NCBI GenBank assembly: GCA_963981525.1
Contig: CAXCDZ010000049.1
Coordinates: 1 to 5,933 of the forward strand
Length of the DNA: 5,933 nucleotides
Direction: 5' to 3'
Source: CAXCDZ01 sp963981525
GTDB taxonomy: Bacteria; Patescibacteriota; Microgenomatia; UBA1400; UBA12108
The translations under genes and the position numbers were made by a program. Shown here one piece after another: positions 1 to 3,768 of this stretch. Position 1 is the stretch's first letter. Each line of letters begins with the position of its first letter. The notes under the pieces are model-generated. The model saw only the letters and a list, made by a program, of their open reading frames with translations. It was not told the DNA's origin and did no database searches.

Positions 1-150
1 GAGGACCATCCTCGCAGCCTTAGTTTTGGCCTGCTCCTGCAATGTCGAAAGTGACTCGAGAATCGGGATCCCAGCCTTGATCATAATCGATAGATGCTTC
101 GTCAGCATCAAGATCTCGACTTCTTTGACTCTTAGGGCAGGTTTCTTCAT
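1..150 (-). CDS. pilC: PilC/GspF-family type IV pilus / type II secretion inner-membrane protein, 5' part only
   Basis: Reading the minus strand from the ATG at 150 gives 50 codons without a stop to the window edge. The peptide starts MKKPALRVKEVEIL and continues LTKHLSIMIKAGIPILESL, which matches the start of the T2SF domain (family pattern: F/L-x-x-x-L-x-x-x-hydrophobic-x-A-G-I-P-hydrophobic-x-x-x-L). Known family members form the inner-membrane platform that couples the assembly ATPase to pilin polymerisation. The domain begins almost at residue 1, so the N-terminus is shorter than in classical PilC, which carries several dozen residues before it. The start is 15 bp after the stop of the upstream antitoxin on the same strand, with GAGG two bases before the ATG, so co-transcription with the toxin-antitoxin module is likely. 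Only the N-terminus is present, so PilC cannot be told from GspF; the symbol is provisional. Confidence 0.72.
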   Translation of the reverse strand, partial: MKKPALRVKEVEILMLTKHLSIMIKAGIPILESLSTLQEQAKTKAARMVL

Positions 151-165
151 AACCTCAGCTATATA

Positions 166-438
166 CTAAACTGATCCCACTTGCTTCACTTTTTCAACAA
201 TCCACATTCTGGCCAGTGTCGAGGTGTTCACTCCCATCTCTCGAGCAATCTTAGCAAGTTCTTTTTTTAATTTACCCTGCAAACGCACAGTCAGCAACTC
301 TTCCTTAGGCTGACTAAGCATCACTTCTAACTTCATAGGCTTCAACTCATCCGCAAATTCCGTAAAGTCATGTGCATCCCAAAACTTTGCCTCCTCAGCA
401 ATAGTCTTAAATTTTGGTATCTTACTCATTTTTCTCAT
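166..438 (-). CDS. BrnA/CopG-type antitoxin of BrnT toxin (module 1)
   Basis: This 90-residue protein looks like a CopG-type antitoxin that neutralises the BrnT-like toxin encoded just upstream and probably represses their common promoter. The N-terminal part (KIPKFKTIAEEAKFWDAHDF, residues 6-25) has the lysine/phenylalanine and F-W-x-x-H-D pattern of the CopG antitoxin family. Residues 47-85 resemble a ribbon-helix-helix segment: the strand LLTVRLQ, then helices around KELAKIAREMGV and STLARMWIVEKV. The gene overlaps the toxin's 3' end by 17 bp. The ATG at 438 has an AAGGA ribosome site nine bases upstream; a second ATG three codons in (429) is an alternative. The stop lies 15 bp before the pilC ATG. 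The role is inferred from family resemblance and gene order. Confidence is high that this is a real gene and good for the family. Confidence 0.82.
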   Translation of the reverse strand: MRKMSKIPKFKTIAEEAKFWDAHDFTEFADELKPMKLEVMLSQPKEELLTVRLQGKLKKELAKIAREMGVNTSTLARMWIVEKVKQVGSV

Positions 439-691
439 TAGCTTTTTTCCTTTCTCCTCGACTACTATCTCTGGCAGTCACTGGATAATATGTATTTCTT
501 CCTGCAATTGCCAACACCACTGACACCAACCTCTTCTTACTCGTCCTCCCCACGAGTAGCAGTCTCCTTGCGTACGTTTTGTCAACATATATCTGATTCT
601 CACATGCCTCCTCAACTTCAGTTTTTGTCACTCTATGCTTCTTAACGTGCTTCGTATTAAACTCATCCCAGACAAGTTCATCCAATCTCAT
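422..691 (-). CDS. BrnT-family ribonuclease toxin (module 1)
   Basis: This 89-residue protein resembles BrnT, a RelE-fold ribonuclease toxin that blocks growth by cleaving mRNA until bound by its BrnA antitoxin. Visible family features are the opening LVWDEFNTKHVKKHRV (usual pattern: hydrophobic-W-D-x-x-K-x-x-x-N/H-x-x-K-H-x-V, residues 6-21), the central strand RRLLLVGRT (42-50), and PVTARDSSRGERK (70-82), which corresponds to the I-S-A-R-x-x-x-x-x-E-R motif. The usual serine of SAR is threonine here. Length is normal for the family (about 90 residues). Toxin-first order with an overlapping downstream antitoxin is typical of BrnTA. No Shine-Dalgarno sequence precedes the ATG at 691; the promoter's -10 box ends 7 bp before it, so the transcript is probably leaderless. 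A perfect dyad covers the -10 box and start. Activity cannot be judged from sequence alone. Confidence 0.83.
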   Translation of the reverse strand: MRLDELVWDEFNTKHVKKHRVTKTEVEEACENQIYVDKTYARRLLLVGRTSKKRLVSVVLAIAGRNTYYPVTARDSSRGERKKANEKNE

Positions 692-709
692 GTCTTACAT
701 TGTAAGACA
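691..709. promoter_or_regulatory. Perfect dyad at the module-1 start and -10 box, probable TA operator
   Basis: TGTCTTAC at 691-698 and GTAAGACA at 702-709 are exact reverse complements around a 3-bp centre. The dyad begins at the toxin's ATG and covers the whole -10 box at 699-704. Ribbon-helix-helix antitoxins commonly bind such dyads to repress their own operons, so an autoregulatory operator is the natural reading. This is inferred from position and symmetry. Confidence 0.6.
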
Positions 710-727
710 ATGTTGTACGCATGTCAA
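699..727 (-). promoter_or_regulatory. Sigma-70-type promoter of BrnT/BrnA module 1
   Basis: On the minus strand the -35 box is TTGACA (727-722, exact consensus) and the -10 box is TACAAT (704-699, one mismatch), with a 17-bp spacer. The toxin ATG begins 7 bp after the -10 box, which puts the expected transcription start at or next to the A of the start codon. It faces away from the relB-type promoter; the two -35 boxes are 25 bp apart. Confidence 0.75.
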
Positions 728-752
728 CCACCCCCATCTTCTTATCAAACAA

Positions 753-781
753 TTTGACTTTCATTACATTTACAGTACAAT
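753..781 (+). promoter_or_regulatory. Sigma-70-type promoter of the RelB/YafQ module
   Basis: The -35 box is TTGACT (753-758, one mismatch) and the -10 box is TACAAT (776-781), separated by exactly 17 bp. The antitoxin ATG follows 9 bp after the -10 box and no Shine-Dalgarno sequence intervenes, so the mRNA would start zero to three bases before the ATG. The -10 box is identical to that of the divergent BrnT promoter. Confidence 0.75.
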
Positions 782-790
782 TACCTCACT

Positions 791-1072
791 ATGACCAATA
801 CCGCAGTAATTCAGATTCGCACAGATCCGAAACTCAAAGAGCAAGCACAGGCAGTCGCTGACGAGCTCGGCTTCTCCCTCAGTTCTCTGATCAAAGCCTT
901 CCTCAAAAACGTCACCAAGACCAAGTCCGTCACCTTCACAACAGATGAGCGTCCCTCCCCCTGGCTCGTCAAGCAGATCAAACAAGCTGAAAAGGATATC
1001 AAATCTGACGACTATCACTCCTTTGACAACAACGAAAAGGCTCTCAAGTTTCTCAACAACTCACTTAAATGA
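791..1072 (+). CDS. RelB/DinJ-family antitoxin
   Basis: This 93-residue protein fits the RelB/DinJ antitoxin family. The N-terminal half is a ribbon-helix-helix domain: strand TAVIQIRTD (residues 4-12), helix KLKEQAQAVADELG (14-27), then the signature SLSSLIKAFLKNV (29-41). The C-terminal half (about 55-93) is charged and lysine/aspartate-rich, as in antitoxins whose tail wraps around the toxin. The stop overlaps the next ATG (ATGA), giving tight translational coupling to a YafQ/RelE-type toxin, which supports the assignment. The family binds and inactivates its partner ribonuclease and represses the operon. The ATG at 791 is chosen because the RHH strand starts four residues later and the promoter ends just upstream. 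No ribosome site is visible, consistent with leaderless initiation. Confidence 0.85.
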   Translation: MTNTAVIQIRTDPKLKEQAQAVADELGFSLSSLIKAFLKNVTKTKSVTFTTDERPSPWLVKQIKQAEKDIKSDDYHSFDNNEKALKFLNNSLK

Positions 1073-1329
1073 TCCTCAACTACAAAAAATCATTCATCAA
1101 ACAACTCAAAAAAGCTCCCTCTCCTATCAAGAACAAACTCTCCTCTCGCATTACCCTCTTTGCTGACAATCCCTTTCACCCTCTCCTCAACAACCACATT
1201 CTAACTGGCAAATACAAAAACTGTCACAGTATCAACATCACTGGAGACTGGCGCGCAATCTATACTCACATCGACAAGAACAATATTCTTTTCATCGCTT
1301 TTGGCACCCACTCACAACTCTACAAATAA
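1069..1329 (+). CDS. YafQ/RelE-family mRNA interferase toxin
   Basis: This 86-residue toxin resembles the YafQ branch of the RelE superfamily, ribosome-dependent mRNA endonucleases. It opens with KKSFIKQLKKA (residues 6-16) and has FADNPFHPLLNNHILTGK (31-48), in which the P-L-x-N-H-x-L-x-G motif is typical. It then has INITGDWRAIY (55-65) and ends in FGTHSQLYK (78-86). Aligning by eye with E. coli YafQ, the catalytic Asp and following Trp correspond to D60-W61, the terminal GTH histidine to H81, and the N-H-x-L histidine to H43. The position of the remaining YafQ histidine appears to be N56, as in many relatives reading SINITGD. The start overlaps the antitoxin stop by 4 bp and has no Shine-Dalgarno, so translation probably depends on coupling. 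The gene looks intact. Confidence 0.85.
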   Translation: MILNYKKSFIKQLKKAPSPIKNKLSSRITLFADNPFHPLLNNHILTGKYKNCHSINITGDWRAIYTHIDKNNILFIAFGTHSQLYK

Positions 1330-1353
1330 ACAAAGTTACGAACCTTGTTGGTT
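1329..1353. other. Weak hairpin in the convergent gap between the YafQ and BrnA-like genes
   Basis: The 37-bp gap between the convergent genes holds AACAAAG (1329-1335) facing CCTTGTT (1343-1349), 6 of 7 pairs, and a competing AACC/GGTT stem (1341-1344 with 1350-1353). There is no clear T-run after either stem on either strand, so an intrinsic terminator is not supported. It may still be a weak transcription end for both operons. Confidence 0.25.
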
Positions 1354-1366
1354 ACCCCTCTTTCTC

Positions 1367-1630
1367 CTACACTACCCTCACTCCTTGCTCAATATACTGT
1401 TTGATTAGGGATTGATAAGGTACCGAGAGCATATTCGCCCGTTCTTTTACTCTATTCAAGAGCATATCAGGCAGCCTGATTGAGATTGGTCTGGTTGTTG
1501 GTTTCAGATTAGGAAATAACACTTTCTGAAAATCAGCAGGCTCAAAATGCTCAGTTAAATCGAGTTTGAGAAAGTACGCCCTCTCCTCCTCCTCATTCTT
1601 AAATTTTGGTGTTTTCAAAAGCTTCTTCAT
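1367..1630 (-). CDS. BrnA/CopG-type antitoxin of BrnT toxin (module 2)
   Basis: This 87-residue protein is a CopG-type antitoxin related to the one at 166-438. Both begin with a K-x-P-K-F-K motif (KTPKFKNEEEERAYFLK here). The C-terminal half reads ISIRLPDMLLNRVKERAN (residues 49-66), then VPYQSLIKQYI (70-80), a classic ribbon-helix-helix pattern with the P-Y-Q-S-L motif common in this family. It lies downstream of and overlaps a BrnT-like gene by 32 bp. A strong ribosome site, AAGGAGGT, sits 8 bp before the ATG, inside the toxin reading frame. That would give the antitoxin efficient independent initiation from the shared mRNA. The function (toxin binding and operon repression) is inferred from family and context. 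Confidence 0.85.
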   Translation of the reverse strand: MKKLLKTPKFKNEEEERAYFLKLDLTEHFEPADFQKVLFPNLKPTTRPISIRLPDMLLNRVKERANMLSVPYQSLIKQYIEQGVRVV

Positions 1631-1907
1631 AGAGCTTTACCTCCTTTTTATGCATATATCTTGCCGAGATTACTCGTATTTTGTTATCTCTAATTGTAAT
1701 TACCACATATAGCCAACGCTTAGTTTTAGTGCGACCGATTACTATCTGTCGCTGTTCCCGCGTGCTATGTTTTAGATCTGGACCAATTCGTTTTTCTTGG
1801 TCAAAAAATATTTCCTCTACCTCCTCATTACTTACTCCATGCACCAGATTCTTGTCTATATTTCCTTTATCCCACAAGAACTCAATTGGCTCAGGTAACG
1901 TAATCAT
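1599..1907 (-). CDS. BrnT-family ribonuclease toxin (module 2)
   Basis: This 102-residue protein is a clear BrnT relative. FLWDKGNIDKNLVHGVS (residues 10-26) matches the W-D-x-x-K-x-x-x-N-x-x-x-H-G-V opening. REQRQIVIGRT (50-60) and RWLYVVITI (64-72) form the central strands. IRVISARYMHKKEVKLYEE (77-95) carries the diagnostic I-S-A-R followed by a basic helix. BrnT proteins adopt a RelE-like fold and degrade RNA. The last 32 bp are shared with the downstream antitoxin, a longer overlap than in module 1. No ribosome site precedes the ATG at 1907, and the putative -10 box lies 8 bp upstream, so it again looks leaderless. The insertion sequence begins only 53 bp upstream of the start, but the reading frame is complete. 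Confidence 0.86.
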   Translation of the reverse strand: MITLPEPIEFLWDKGNIDKNLVHGVSNEEVEEIFFDQEKRIGPDLKHSTREQRQIVIGRTKTKRWLYVVITIRDNKIRVISARYMHKKEVKLYEEAFENTKI

Positions 1908-1915
1908 CTGTATAT

Positions 1916-1944
1916 ACCATACGCTACAAAAACTTACTTGTCAA
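1916..1944 (-). promoter_or_regulatory. Probable promoter of BrnT/BrnA module 2
   Basis: On the minus strand an exact TTGACA -35 box (1944-1939) is followed after 17 bp by TATGGT (1921-1916), a 4-of-6 match to the -10 box, and then 8 bp to the toxin ATG. The small palindrome GTATATAC (1910-1917) lies between the -10 box and the start and may be part of an operator. The left end of the insertion sequence is 16 bp upstream of the -35 box, leaving the core promoter intact. Confidence 0.55.
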
Positions 1945-1960
1945 CAACTCACTCAAATAA

Positions 1961-2015
1961 TGTTAGCGTTAAGCCAAAATGTCCCCTCCAAGTTAAGTAG
2001 AAATGTCCCCTTTCG
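1961..2015 (+). repeat. Left terminal inverted repeat of the IS, with two direct copies of the end motif
   Basis: Two copies of a 16-bp motif lie in the same orientation: a diverged outer copy AAGCCAAAATGTCCCC (1971-1986) and the inner copy AAGTAGAAATGTCCCC (1995-2010), 24 bp apart. They are probably transposase binding sites. The outer copy differs from the inner at three positions. Confidence 0.8.
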
Positions 2016-2028
2016 AGAGAAGCCCTCA

Positions 2029-2064
2029 TATAATCTGGTTAGTTAATAACTAGAGTAAGGGAGG
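2029..2064 (+). promoter_or_regulatory. Putative transposase -10 box and ribosome binding site
   Basis: A perfect TATAAT lies at 2029-2034, just inside the left repeat, but no convincing -35 hexamer is present at 16-18 bp. AAGGGAGG at 2057-2064 is a strong ribosome site four bases before the ATG at 2069. A second usable start (ATG 2084) has AAGGA six bases upstream. Any -35 contact would fall in the inner end motif, so transposase bound there could repress its own gene. Confidence 0.45.
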
Positions 2065-2068
2065 TTTC

Positions 2069-3406
2069 ATGAAAGGATGCTATATGAGTAATCAGGAGAT
2101 CGGAAAGATTGATATCTTGGCGAAGTTAGTCAGGAGAGAAATCAAACAAAAAAAGGGAGCTGAGATCTTGGGAGTCTCAGTCAGGCAAGTCAAGAGAATA
2201 GTAAAGAGATACAAGCAGGAAGGAGCAGTTGGGCTAGTACACAAAGCTCAAGGGAAGACTAGCAACAACAAGATCTCTCAAGTCGAGCTTGATCAGGCGC
2301 TCTTGATCATTCACGAGAAGTACTCTGACTTTGGCCCCACTCTAGCTCATGAGAAGTTGGTTGAGGAACATGATATCAACTTGAGTCTGACAACCATCCG
2401 GGTTGCAATGATCTCAACTGGATTATGGAGTCCAAGAACAAGAAGGAAAGCTCAAGTACACCAGCTTAGAGAAAGGAGAAGTTGTTATGGAGAGCTAGTC
2501 CAGCTAGATGGCTCTCCCCATCCTTGGTTTGATGATCGAGGTGAACGGTGCAACCTCAACGTGATGATAGATGATGCCACTGGGAGAATGATGTGCAAGT
2601 TTAGCGTGGTGGAGACCACCCAGGACTATCTAGAGCTTCTAGAAGAGTACATCTTAGAGCATGGGATCCCACTAGCTCTTTATGTTGACCAGCACTCAAT
2701 CTTTCGGATCAACAACAAGGCCAAGTATGACCGCAAGAAACCAGATAACTCACCCAACAATAGGTTCGAGGGACTCACTCAGTTTGGAAGAGCTTGTTAT
2801 GAACTGGGGATTAAGTTGATCTTTGCCCACTCTCCCCAAGCCAAGGGAAGAGTCGAGAGGGTGAACAAAACCCTGCAGGACAGACTGGTGAAAGAGATGA
2901 GACTTAAGGGAATCTCCACGATTAAAGAGGCTAATCAGTTTCTCCCCGAGTACATAAAGAAGTTGAACACAAAGTTATCAAAACCTCCCAAGTCTAGCGT
3001 GGATATGCACAGACAACTAGATCAGGGAGTTGACCTCACTAAGATCTTAGCTACTAAGTATGCTCGGACTCTCTCCAAGAATCTCACTTGTCAACATAAG
3101 AACACTATCTATCAGATCAAGACTACACGCTCCCCATATACTCTCAGAAAAACAACAGTCACGATCTTAGAGAGATATGACGACTCAATCATGATCTTAG
3201 ATAGCAGAGGGAACAATCTTGACTACACCACAATCAAGACGCTCCCAAGCACCCAGACCACCACAGCTAAGCAGGTGAACCGCCAAGTCGATGATATACT
3301 GGCCAAGAAAGCCAAGGTCAGCTACAAGAAGAAGAACCACTTCGACTTAAGCTTTGAAGAACTAGGTCAACATACTAACAGCTACCGGCCACACGGAGCC
3401 GTTTAA
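2069..3406 (+). CDS. ISNCY/IS1202-type DDE transposase
   Basis: This 445-residue transposase would cut and rejoin the ends of its element. Residues about 15-60 form a helix-turn-helix region (VRREIKQKKGAEILGVSVRQ, then VKRIVKRYKQEG). The integrase-like core holds the catalytic triad by motif: D147 in LVQLDGSPHPWF, D207 in ALYVDQHSIF, and E263 in QAKGRVERVNKTLQDRL. A further acidic pair sits in VMIDDATGRM (165-174). Residues about 330-385 form a small beta-rich C-terminal segment (YQIKTTRSPYTLR, VTILERYDDSIMIL), followed by a basic tail. The frame is unbroken and the catalytic residues present, so it is probably functional. The start at 2069 has the stronger ribosome site; ATG 2084 would remove five residues. 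The element family is assigned from memory of these signature motifs. Confidence 0.9.
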   Translation: MKGCYMSNQEIGKIDILAKLVRREIKQKKGAEILGVSVRQVKRIVKRYKQEGAVGLVHKAQGKTSNNKISQVELDQALLIIHEKYSDFGPTLAHEKLVEEHDINLSLTTIRVAMISTGLWSPRTRRKAQVHQLRERRSCYGELVQLDGSPHPWFDDRGERCNLNVMIDDATGRMMCKFSVVETTQDYLELLEEYILEHGIPLALYVDQHSIFRINNKAKYDRKKPDNSPNNRFEGLTQFGRACYELGIKLIFAHSPQAKGRVERVNKTLQDRLVKEMRLKGISTIKEANQFLPEYIKKLNTKLSKPPKSSVDMHRQLDQGVDLTKILATKYARTLSKNLTCQHKNTIYQIKTTRSPYTLRKTTVTILERYDDSIMILDSRGNNLDYTTIKTLPSTQTTTAKQVNRQVDDILAKKAKVSYKKKNHFDLSFEELGQHTNSYRPHGAV

Positions 3407-3426
3407 CAATACTAAGTACTAATACC

Positions 3427-3482
3427 CGAAAGGGGACATTTCTACTTAACGGAAAAAGGGACATTTCTACTTGTCGTTAACA
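3427..3482 (-). repeat. Right terminal inverted repeat of the IS, with two direct copies of the end motif
   Basis: Reverse-complement copies of the end motif occur at 3432-3447 (GGGGACATTTCTACTT) and 3458-3472 (GGGACATTTCTACTT). Positions 3427-3450 are an exact inverted copy of 1992-2015. The spacing between copies is one base longer than at the left end, and here the outer copy matches the inner one. Confidence 0.8.
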
Positions 3483-3487
3483 CCCCC

Positions 3488-3622
3488 TCACACCAGACTC
3501 CCCGTCATCAGTCCCTCTCCCTCTCTCCACTGCCCACTGACTACCACTCGTTTCTGGATCGCCAAACCATCTGCCAGCTTACCAAGCTTCACATAATAAA
3601 GAAGGTCTCTCAACTCTCTCAT
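3488..3622 (-). CDS. Possible small protein of unknown function
   Basis: From the ATG at 3622 the minus strand encodes 44 residues, opening MRELRDLLYYVKLGKLADGL and ending in a glycine-rich tail (GEGLMTGSLV). I do not recognise it. The composition (charged helix-like start, few rare residues) is plausible for a real protein. The frame can be extended upstream to an ATG at 3670 (60 residues), but that part crosses two palindromes and looks non-coding. No ribosome site precedes 3622; TAATAT lies 8 bp upstream, the same -10-to-ATG spacing as the toxin-antitoxin genes, but I found no good -35 box. The stop falls 5 bp from the right tip of the insertion sequence, so this could also be the 5' remnant of a longer gene. 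It is divergent from the TrpR-like gene. Confidence 0.35.
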   Translation of the reverse strand: MRELRDLLYYVKLGKLADGLAIQKRVVVSGQWREGEGLMTGSLV

Positions 3623-3659
3623 CTGTATTAATATTACAGACAAATATGCGCATATTTGT
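3622..3659. promoter_or_regulatory. Two abutting palindromes, possible operator pair
   Basis: The first dyad (3622-3640) has arms TCTGTA and TACAGA with only one mismatched pair in its 19 bp. The second (3640-3659) is the perfect 20-bp palindrome with half-site ACAAATATGC. They share the base at 3640 and their centres are 18.5 bp apart. The first dyad reaches the ATG of the possible small gene. Two sites on nearly one face of the helix upstream of a regulator gene suggest protein binding. The ligand is unknown. Confidence 0.5.
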
Positions 3660-3684
3660 AAAATTCTCAATACACCACCACACT

Positions 3685-3712
3685 TGTTACCATGTTTCGA
3701 AACATGGTAACA
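3685..3712. promoter_or_regulatory. Perfect 28-bp palindrome upstream of the TrpR-like gene
   Basis: The half-site TGTTACCATGTTTC is followed directly by its exact reverse complement, with no spacer. The dyad starts 84 bp before the regulator ATG. A weak promoter for that gene could be TTGTTA (3684-3689) with TAACAT (3708-3713) at 18 bp spacing, which would put the dyad across the whole promoter. Autoregulation by the TrpR-family protein is the simplest inference. An RNA hairpin is the alternative, but it has no loop bases of its own. Confidence 0.6.
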
Positions 3713-3721
3713 TTAACTGAT

Positions 3722-3731
3722 TAATCGATTA
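3722..3731. promoter_or_regulatory. Short palindrome TAATCGATTA
   Basis: A perfect 10-bp dyad lies between the 28-bp palindrome and the regulator gene, its centre 28 bp from the centre of the larger dyad. Short AT-rich dyads arise by chance, so it is listed mainly because it continues the run of symmetric sites. Confidence 0.3.
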
Positions 3732-3737
3732 CTCACC

Positions 3738-3765
3738 GTTGCTTTGTGTAGCAACCCAAGGAGGT
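3738..3765 (+). promoter_or_regulatory. Leader hairpin next to a strong ribosome binding site of the TrpR-like gene
   Basis: GTTGCT (3738-3743) pairs perfectly with AGCAAC (3750-3755) around a 6-base loop. It is followed after two bases by AAGGAGGT (3758-3765) and then by ATG at 3769. The ribosome site is near-consensus and fixes the start at 3769 instead of the in-frame TTG at 3739. The hairpin could modulate access to the ribosome site or stabilise the mRNA 5' end. Confidence 0.5.
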
Positions 3766-3768
3766 CAT

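Larger units (their letters stand above)
1961..3482 (+). mobile_element. Complete insertion sequence, ISNCY/IS1202 type, about 1.52 kb
   Basis: The element contains one intact DDE transposase gene flanked by long inverted terminal sequences. The inner 24 bp are perfectly inverted (1992-2015 against 3427-3450). The outer parts match with gaps to the tips TGTTAGCG (1961-1968) and CGTTAACA (3475-3482), giving 5'-TG...CA-3' ends as in many DDE elements. The transposase sequence, with the Y-G-E-L-V-Q-L-D-G-S-P-H-P-W-F signature, resembles the group long filed as ISNCY and related to IS1202. The tips are set by where inverted similarity fades and could be off by a few bases. No target duplication was found beside these ends. 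The element lies between TA module 2 and the palindrome-rich region. Confidence 0.82.

Noticed and set aside
770..1018. Minus-strand open frames across the RelB-type antitoxin (770-1018 and 811-1002).
   Set aside because: They are antisense shadows of a well-supported antitoxin, with cysteine/leucine-rich compositions and no start signals.
945..1166. Plus-strand open frame spanning the RelB/YafQ junction.
   Set aside because: It is an alternate frame across two real overlapping genes; the serine/threonine-rich peptide reflects out-of-phase reading.
1681..2046. A 121-codon plus-strand open frame covering BrnT module 2 and the IS left end.
   Set aside because: It crosses the IS boundary and lies antisense to a clear BrnT gene; the peptide resembles no family.
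1961..3482. Repeated GTAGAAATGTCCC motifs considered as a small CRISPR array.
   Set aside because: Only two copies occur at each end, in opposite orientations around a transposase gene. They are IS termini.
1935..3493. TACTTGTC occurs at 1935-1942 and 3468-3475, on either side of the left IS tip and near the right tip, suggesting a long target duplication.
   Set aside because: The right copy lies inside the IS end motif, and extending the match by 18 bases gives only about 8 identities. It is most likely chance.
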